Shown here one piece after another: positions 58,830 through 64,000 of a stretch of DNA of 64,000 bases. Numbering within the stretch: the first letter of the stretch is position 1; each line of letters opens with the position of its first letter. Origin of the DNA: DATKUC01 sp964577375 (GTDB lineage Bacteria > Spirochaetota > Spirochaetia > DSM-27196 > DATKUC01). Made by a program: the position numbers and the translations under genes. The stretch covers positions 1 through 64,000 of the forward strand of contig CAZNYW010000013.1 in the NCBI GenBank assembly GCA_964577375.1, in the 5' to 3' direction. Under the pieces are notes generated by a model. The model had not been told where the DNA came from. It saw only the letters and a list, made by a program, of their open reading frames with translations, and ran no database searches.

Positions 58830-59465
58830 TCACTTGCCGGCGGTGATCAGCTTCGGCGGCGTTCCGCCGTCGGGTACGAAGATCAGAGCGTCGGAGTCGA
58901 TGCAGTAGCGTTTGCCGGTCGGCGCGGGTCCGTCGTCGAAGACATGGCCAAGGTGTGACCCGCTCATGGAATCAACGACCTCGGTGCGTGTCATGAAGAG
59001 GCTCGTGTCCGTCCGCAGCAGAACCGCGTCCGCACTGATCGGCCGCGTGAAGCTCGGCCATCCGGTGCCTGAATTGAACTTGTCCTTCGAGCTGAACAGC
59101 GGCTGTCCGGTGGCTGCCGAATAGTAGGTGCCTGCTGCGTGATTGTTCCAGTACTTGCCGCTGAACGGAGCTTCAGTGCCCTGCTGGCGTAGAATATAGT
59201 ACTGCTCGGGAGTCAGGCGCGCCCTCCACTCGCTGCTGCTCAGCGTCACGGGAAAGCTGTAGTTCTTCCCAATCTGCTTCGGCGTTCGCATCTGTGCGTC
59301 GCTGCCGCCGGAAGAATCGGCGATCATTGCGCCGTTCGTGCCGGCCCGTACCGGCTCCGCACTCGCGGGGACGCCGCGAAGCGCGATCGCTGCCGTAATC
59401 CCGGCGACCACAACGGCCACCGCGACGTACGCCGTCCAGTTTCGTCTGCCGTTTGTTCTTTTCAT
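58830..59465 (-). CDS. msrB: Exported methionine-R-sulfoxide reductase B
   Basis: 211 residues from the ATG at 59465. The N-terminus (RRNWTAYVAVAVVVAGITAA) is a signal peptide or membrane anchor, so the enzyme works outside the cytoplasm. The MsrB domain follows: FPVTLSSSEWRARLTPEQYY, FNSGTGWPSF, SGSHLGHVFDDGP, and catalytic Cys188 in GKRYCIDSDAL. The CxxC zinc pairs are absent (YYSAATG where zinc forms have YxCxxC). It reduces oxidised methionine in surface or periplasmic proteins. It is divergent from the gene at 59585. Confidence 0.92.
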   Translation of the reverse strand: MKRTNGRRNWTAYVAVAVVVAGITAAIALRGVPASAEPVRAGTNGAMIADSSGGSDAQMRTPKQIGKNYSFPVTLSSSEWRARLTPEQYYILRQQGTEAPFSGKYWNNHAAGTYYSAATGQPLFSSKDKFNSGTGWPSFTRPISADAVLLRTDTSLFMTRTEVVDSMSGSHLGHVFDDGPAPTGKRYCIDSDALIFVPDGGTPPKLITAGK

Positions 59466-59584
59466 GCTGAAAGGATACACGCGGCAGGTCACGTGCGGGT
59501 CACGAATGGATAAAATGTTTGCCGGTCCTCGGTTTGACTCCGCCGCGGCCGGATAGTATGCTCGCCATACATCAGGGAGGTCCA

Positions 59585-60613
59585 ATGGCGGATGTTGCGG
59601 TGATCGGCGCCGGCGCGATAGGCGGTTCGATCGGGGCTCTGTTGCACAGAGTGGGGCACCGGGTGATTCTCACGGCGCGAGGCGCGCAGCTCGATGCAAT
59701 CCGCGCACACGGTTTGCAGATCTCGGGTGCGCTCGGAAGCTTCACCGCCAGGATGGAGGTGCAGGAAACACTTTCGCGCCGTCCGGAGATCGCTCTCCTC
59801 GCCGTGAAGACCCAGGACCTCAGCGAAGCCATTAGGCAGAATCGAGACTACCTGACTGACGTTCCGGTGGTGACTCTTCAGAACGGGGTGCGCGCGGACG
59901 ACATCGCTGCAGACCTTCTTCCGCAGGAGCACATCGTGAGCGCGGTCGTGCTGCTTGCGGCCAACTACCTGACTGCAGGCACGATTTCGATCGAATCGCC
60001 CGGTGCCCTGGTGATCGGCCACGCGGTCGAACCGGTCAACGACCTCGTGCCGGTCGTGGCGCCCGTACTTCGCTCCGCGATCGAAACCGTTGCAACCGAC
60101 AACATACGGGGCGCTCACTGGCTGAAACTCATGCTCAATCTCAACAATGCGCTGCCCGCCGCGACCAATATGCCGCTCGAAGCGATCTATGCAGACCCGC
60201 GTTTGCGCCGTCTTGCAGTCCTTCTGATACGGGAGGGAGCCGACGCAGTCCGGCGCGCCGGAATCAGCCTTGCCGCCCTTCCCGGATTCCCGCTCCTGTT
60301 GTTGCGACTGGTGACGCTTCTTCCCACGACGCTTGCAGGAAGGCTTGCGGCAGGCCGGATCCGCCGTGCCGCCGCGAGCTCGAAATCAAAAGACGCGCTC
60401 GTCGGCTCAACGCTGCAGAGTCTTCGCCGCGGAAGACCTACCGAGATCGACTACCTGAACGGAGAGGTGGTTCGCCTGGGGCGCGAGACGGGAAGCGCCG
60501 CGCCGCTCAACGAAACAGTCGTCCGCATCGTGCACGACATTGAGAAGGGCGGCAGTTATCGCAGCGCCGAGGCGCTTCTGGCCGAGGTGTCGCAGCCGAC
60601 CGACGCAGATTAG
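59585..60613 (+). CDS. panE: Ketopantoate reductase family (ApbA/PanE-like)
   Basis: 342 residues from the ATG at 59585 (GGGAGG 4 bases upstream). The NADPH motif VIGAGAIGGSIGALLHRVGH, the middle LLAVKTQDLSEAI and TLQNGV motifs, and the C-terminal domain with HWLKLMLNLNNALPAATNMP (catalytic Lys) and GRPTEIDYLNGEVVRLG match PanE. It makes pantoate for coenzyme A, or acts on a related keto acid; many paralogues have other substrates. No other pantothenate gene is near. The GH105 gene follows after 20 bp. Confidence 0.85.
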   Translation: MADVAVIGAGAIGGSIGALLHRVGHRVILTARGAQLDAIRAHGLQISGALGSFTARMEVQETLSRRPEIALLAVKTQDLSEAIRQNRDYLTDVPVVTLQNGVRADDIAADLLPQEHIVSAVVLLAANYLTAGTISIESPGALVIGHAVEPVNDLVPVVAPVLRSAIETVATDNIRGAHWLKLMLNLNNALPAATNMPLEAIYADPRLRRLAVLLIREGADAVRRAGISLAALPGFPLLLLRLVTLLPTTLAGRLAAGRIRRAAASSKSKDALVGSTLQSLRRGRPTEIDYLNGEVVRLGRETGSAAPLNETVVRIVHDIEKGGSYRSAEALLAEVSQPTDAD

Positions 60614-60633
60614 GACAGAGAGAGGTATCGATC

Positions 60634-61593
60634 GTGGACGCGAAGGAGCGGATCAAACGTGTCACGGAGGTGATGCTCTCGATGCAGCGTGCCTCCTGGG
60701 AGCAGGGGGTGTGCGCGCAGGCGCTGATTGCGCAGGGTGATGGAGCGCGCGCACTGCTTTTTGCGAACGACGCTGTCGTGCGCCAGGCACCAGACGGTCG
60801 GCTCGCAATAGTGGGCGACGATGCGGCGGTATGCGATCCGGCCGCCAACGGGATTCCGGTGCTGTATGCCTGGGAGCGGACGAGGGCGGACCTCTATCTG
60901 CGGGCGTCGGATCGCATGGCCGAATGGCTGCTCGAGACGAAACGGAAGACCGCCGACGGTACGCTCTACCACCTGCTCGACCGGGATGAGGTGTGGATCG
61001 ACTCGATTTTCATGGCGCCGCCCTTCCTCGCGGCATCGGGCCATCCGGCGGAGGCGTTGGCCCAGGTCGAGGGATTTCGTCGACTGCTGTGGGACGGGCA
61101 CCGGTCGCTTTTTTCGCACAAATGGGACGATGCGGCGAAAAGGCTCTGCCGTCCGGAGTTCTGGGCAAGCGGAAACGGGTGGGCCGCAGCCGGAATCGTG
61201 CGGACAATCGAATTCCTGCCCGATACGATGCGAGAAGAGCGAGCCAGACTGAGCGGCTACCTCGTCGAGCTCCTCGACGGCGCCATTTCCCGGCTGCGAT
61301 CCGACGGCCTCTTTCACGACATAATCGACGATTCTTCCACCTTCTCCGAGACGAATGCGGGACAGATGTTCGCCTTCGCAATCTACAGGGGTGTTGCCCT
61401 CGGCTGCGTCGGTGAGCGCTACCTCGACCGGGCCGAAGCGATGAGGGCCGGCGCGCTGTCGAAGATCGACGAGACGGGGTTTGTCCGTGGCGCCTCCGGT
61501 TCTCCGGGCTTCGACGCGCCGGGGGTCTCGGCGGAGGCACAGGCATTCCTTCTGCTGATGGAGGCCGCGCGTGCCGCGCACTTCGGCCCATAG
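60634..61593 (+). CDS. GH105/GH88-type unsaturated uronyl hydrolase
   Basis: 319 residues from a GTG. The (alpha/alpha)6 barrel signature is WIDSIFMAPPFLAASGHP with general-acid Asp123, followed by PEFWASGNGWAAAGIVRTIE, and FSETNAGQMFAFAIYRGVAL near the C-terminus. GH105 enzymes remove delta-4,5-unsaturated galacturonate from pectin fragments made by lyases. There is no signal peptide, so it acts in the cytoplasm on imported sugars. No pectate lyase or uptake system is adjacent. It is shorter than the 370-residue YteR type. Confidence 0.82.
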   Translation: MDAKERIKRVTEVMLSMQRASWEQGVCAQALIAQGDGARALLFANDAVVRQAPDGRLAIVGDDAAVCDPAANGIPVLYAWERTRADLYLRASDRMAEWLLETKRKTADGTLYHLLDRDEVWIDSIFMAPPFLAASGHPAEALAQVEGFRRLLWDGHRSLFSHKWDDAAKRLCRPEFWASGNGWAAAGIVRTIEFLPDTMREERARLSGYLVELLDGAISRLRSDGLFHDIIDDSSTFSETNAGQMFAFAIYRGVALGCVGERYLDRAEAMRAGALSKIDETGFVRGASGSPGFDAPGVSAEAQAFLLLMEAARAAHFGP

Positions 61594-61606
61594 TGCGTAA
61601 TTCGGG

Positions 61607-62341
61607 TTAGCCATTCATCCGCGCAAATGCCTGTTCAGGGTTCTCCCGCATTCCCGCCGCCGGACCAATGGCAGCTTCGAGCCTGTCGCTCTCTATTGCG
61701 GCCATCGCGGCCTCTATGAACTCGGCGATCGACATGCCGCCGTGCGTCTGGCTCTTGTCCGGGCGGCGCTGGTGGCCGAGCTCGGTATCGACCGAGGGGG
61801 GCGCAACCTCGAACACGGTCACCGAGGTATCACGCAGCTGCCGGCGCAGGGACATCGTGAACGAATGAACCGCCGCTTTGGTCGCGCAGTAGACCGGCAT
61901 GAATGCGATAGGTGCGAAGGCAAGGCCGGAGGAGATATTGATAATGGCTGCCCGCGTCCTGCTCGCGAAGTGACCGGAAAAGAGCGAGGCGAGATGGATC
62001 GGTGCAACCAGGTTTATGGCAATTTCCTCTTCGAGATGCGCGAGGTCTACCGGCTTTGTGAGTTCGGCAGCGAGCTGTATGCCGGCGTTGTTTACAAGCA
62101 CGTTGAGCTCCGGGTGCTCGGCGAGGGCCCAGCGGGCAAGCTCCTCACGGTCGGCCGCCTTCGACACGTCGCACACGCGACCTGCGATTCCCGAGTTGTT
62201 CTTTTCAATCTCGGCAATCCGGTCTTTTCTGCGGCCGCAGATTATGACGTGGCTGCCCTTTGCTGCGAACTGCTCGGCGAATGCGCGGCCGATGCCGGAG
62301 GTACCACCGGTGACGAGAACTGTGTTACCTGATAATTCCAC
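61607..62341 (-). CDS. Short-chain dehydrogenase, DltE-like
   Basis: 244 residues from the GTG at 62341, set by AAGGAG 6 bases upstream. Rossmann motif VTGGTSGIGRAFAEQFAAKG, NNAG (VLVNNAGIQLA), and catalytic Ser-Tyr-Lys (NISSGLAFAPIAFMPVYCAT, K following). The start and AEFIEAAMAAIESDRLEAAI resemble the DltE-type oxidoreductases. It probably oxidises or reduces a small hydroxy compound. Single gene, convergent with GH105 (13 bp apart). Confidence 0.87.
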   Translation of the reverse strand: MELSGNTVLVTGGTSGIGRAFAEQFAAKGSHVIICGRRKDRIAEIEKNNSGIAGRVCDVSKAADREELARWALAEHPELNVLVNNAGIQLAAELTKPVDLAHLEEEIAINLVAPIHLASLFSGHFASRTRAAIINISSGLAFAPIAFMPVYCATKAAVHSFTMSLRRQLRDTSVTVFEVAPPSVDTELGHQRRPDKSQTHGGMSIAEFIEAAMAAIESDRLEAAIGPAAGMRENPEQAFARMNG

Positions 62342-62470
62342 GATGCACTCCTTGCATCCATAATACTCAGGCGTCGGTCTCTTGAAAACGGCGCCTCGAC
62401 GTGAACCTCTTGCTATTCCGGCTCTCATTCCGCACAATCGCATCTGCTCGAACCGGGGAGGGCGAGGCCT

Positions 62471-63745
62471 ATGGTCATTCTGATGTCATCGATCTTCGTG
62501 ATCGGCTACGTCGCAATTGCACTCGAACACAACATCAAGATAAACAAGTCGGCGACCGCGCTCATTACCGGAGTCAGTCTGTGGGTCGTCTATATTCTGT
62601 CGGAGATAAACAAGCCTGAGGTGCTGGTCAATCTTACCGAGTACCTCGGCGAGACCTCCAATGTGCTCTTCTTTCTGCTTGCGGCCATGACGATCGTCGA
62701 GCTCGTCGACGCGCACGACGGTTTCGATATCATAACAAAACGGATCACGCTGCGCAGCAAGGTTGCCCTTCTGTGGGTGCTCGGCGCAATGACCTTTCTT
62801 CTGTCGGCAGTAATCGACAACCTGACCACCACTATCCTGATGGTGACGCTGATCAGAAAGCTGGTTGCGGACAAAGAGGAAAGGCTGCTCTTCGTCGGCA
62901 CCGTCATAATCGCCGCGAACGCGGGCGGTGCGTGGAGTCCGATCGGCGACGTCACCACAACGATGCTCTGGATCGGAGAGCGCATCTCCACGGTGAACAC
63001 GATCTCATCGCTCGTGGTCCCGAGTCTCCTGTGCGTGCTTGTCCCGCTGGTATTCGTATCGTTCCGGCTTCGCCGCGCCGCCCCGGTCGCAGGCGTCACG
63101 CCTGCGGCAGAACAGCGCGTTTCGGTCCACCGGACTCACCAGCTGGTGGTCTTCGCGGTCGGCATGCTCGTCTTCCTCACCATCCCCGTGTTCAAGACGC
63201 TGACCGGATTGCCGCCGGTAATGGGTGCGCTTGCCGGGCTCGGAATCCTCTGGGTCATCATCGAGATAATCCATGTCAACAAACATGAGGAGGAGAAGCA
63301 GGCGCTGTCGGTGGTGCAGGCGCTGCGGCAGATCGACGCGCCGAGCATCCTCTTCTTTCTCGGTATCCTGCTCTCGGTGGACGCCCTGCAGTCTACGGGA
63401 ATACTGACCCACGTCGCGCAGTGGCTCGACCACGCGGTAGGAAACAAGAGCGCAATTGCCGGGATAATCGGTGTCTCCTCTTCGATCGTCGACAACGTGC
63501 CGCTGGTCGCGGCCGCCATGGGCATGTATCCTGTCGCGCTTTTTCCCCTCGACAACTCATTATGGGAGATGATCGCCTACGCCGCCGGGACCGGCGGCTC
63601 GATCCTGGTAATCGGCTCCGCCGCCGGCATCGCCGCGATGGGGCTAGAGAACATCACCTTCTCCTGGTATCTGAAAAAGATGAGCCTTCTCGCTCTGGTC
63701 GGCTACGCCGTCGGCTTCCTCGGCTATCTCATTTTCCACCTGTGA
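62471..63745 (+). CDS. nhaD: NhaD-type sodium/proton antiporter
   Basis: 424 residues, about 11-12 membrane helices. AAMTIVELVDAHDGFDIITK, FLLSAVIDNLTTTILMVTLI, AANAGGAWSPIGDVTTTMLW and SSSIVDNVPLVAAAMGMYPV are signature segments of the IT-superfamily NhaD antiporters, with conserved Asp residues in the membrane. It expels Na+ in exchange for protons at the inner membrane and suggests a saline or alkaline habitat. It overlaps the amidohydrolase gene at the 3' ends by 17 bp. Confidence 0.92.
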   Translation: MVILMSSIFVIGYVAIALEHNIKINKSATALITGVSLWVVYILSEINKPEVLVNLTEYLGETSNVLFFLLAAMTIVELVDAHDGFDIITKRITLRSKVALLWVLGAMTFLLSAVIDNLTTTILMVTLIRKLVADKEERLLFVGTVIIAANAGGAWSPIGDVTTTMLWIGERISTVNTISSLVVPSLLCVLVPLVFVSFRLRRAAPVAGVTPAAEQRVSVHRTHQLVVFAVGMLVFLTIPVFKTLTGLPPVMGALAGLGILWVIIEIIHVNKHEEEKQALSVVQALRQIDAPSILFFLGILLSVDALQSTGILTHVAQWLDHAVGNKSAIAGIIGVSSSIVDNVPLVAAAMGMYPVALFPLDNSLWEMIAYAAGTGGSILVIGSAAGIAAMGLENITFSWYLKKMSLLALVGYAVGFLGYLIFHL

Positions 63746-64000
63746 GCGTGACGTTCCTGCCGTTCTTGATCACGTAACGTACTGGCTGGTGCTCCCAGAG
63801 CGCCTGCCAGACCGATTCCTGATTGAGAATCACGAGATTGGCCGGGTTGCCCACCGCGAGGCCGAAATCACGGATCCCGAGAGCCTGCGCTGCGTTGGTC
63901 GTGATGAGATCGTAGATGATCTCGAGCTGATCGAAGCCGGTCATCCACAGAAGATGAGCTGCCAGGAATCCCACCTCGAGCATGTTGTTCCGCCCGAACG
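63729..64000 (-). CDS. C-terminal part of an amidohydrolase (cytosine-deaminase-like)
   Basis: Partial: the gene begins beyond the window end. The visible 90 residues read FGRNNMLEVGFLAAHLLWMT, then LITTNAAQALGIRDFGLAVG, then NPANLVILNQESVWQALWEH, the final helices and composite beta-domain of the cytosine deaminase branch (relatives have LGRGNMLQVA). It would deaminate a nucleobase-like substrate; the metal-binding part is not visible. Confidence 0.8.
   Translation of the reverse strand, partial: FGRNNMLEVGFLAAHLLWMTGFDQLEIIYDLITTNAAQALGIRDFGLAVGNPANLVILNQESVWQALWEHQPVRYVIKNGRNVTLTGGK

Noticed and set aside
1..64000. tRNA, rRNA, CRISPR, insertion sequences, phage genes
   Set aside because: No cloverleaf-like gap, no regular repeat-spacer series, no transposase or integrase motif was found by eye; small RNAs cannot be excluded.

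Overview
The window (about 60% G+C) looks like a chromosome segment of a free-living, sugar-scavenging spirochaete. The evidence is three ABC sugar-binding proteins whose signal peptides are followed by the AGGQKE / AAGQKE / AGGTKE junction common in Treponema, Spirochaeta and Sphaerochaeta relatives, a CheX-type chemotaxis phosphatase, and several small exported proteins of spirochaete style. No rRNA, tRNA, CRISPR array, transposase or phage gene was seen. The organism assignment is inference.

Layout. 1-4300: a DUF5683-like membrane protein, a decayed outer-membrane (BamA/Omp85-like) gene, a stand-alone E2-type acyltransferase, an FMN reductase and a LacI regulator. 4389-9865: LacI-controlled ABC sugar operon ending in a GH31 alpha-xylosidase. 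9932-11579: a DinB-like enzyme and a HAD phosphatase. 11591-17158: a second, reverse-strand ABC operon ending in a GH3 glycosidase; its upstream site shares a 9-mer with the first operator, so both may serve one xylose-containing oligosaccharide (for example xyloglucan) regulon. 17303-24000: a decay zone with remnants of a GH13 amylase, a beta-galactosidase and a GntR/LacI regulator among Sir2, small exported proteins, an ArsR-type regulator with a clear promoter and operator, and DinB. 24015-28875: DoxX, CheX, an ABC exporter pair, a quinone-reductase-like enzyme and a MliC-like lipoprotein. 28952-34558: an apparent operon for sugar or polyol catabolism (SDR, aldolase, PfkB kinase, aldo/keto reductase) running into a NarL-type two-component system. 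34561-43056: a GTAC-rich dyad region, a zinc dehydrogenase, a kup gene interrupted by UGA, an MFS transporter, a PlsC-like acyltransferase, an autoregulated LacI gene and Ada. 43083-45709: a sensory kinase and a REC-PAS protein. 45844-51043: a lipoprotein, an MFS transporter and a three-gene sugar-nucleotide operon (GHMP kinase, RmlD-like reductase, DegT aminotransferase). 51094-54341: a third ABC sugar operon. 54355-64000: a 1065-residue exported WD40/transglutaminase/TPR protein, GNAT, exported MsrB, PanE-like, GH105, SDR, NhaD and the end of an amidohydrolase.

Three themes stand out. (1) All three ABC operons carry a perfect 9-11 bp inverted repeat between the binding-protein gene and the first permease gene. 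(2) Several genes are broken in the same way: ends kept, middle lost, with a frameshift or a nonsense codon. (3) A near-identical 20-bp dyad motif (consensus close to TATCAACACGCTTGTTGATA) occurs three times at intergenic positions. No wholly unfamiliar multi-gene system was found; the best candidates for something undescribed are the hairpin arrangement, the dyad motif and the large WD40/transglutaminase protein.
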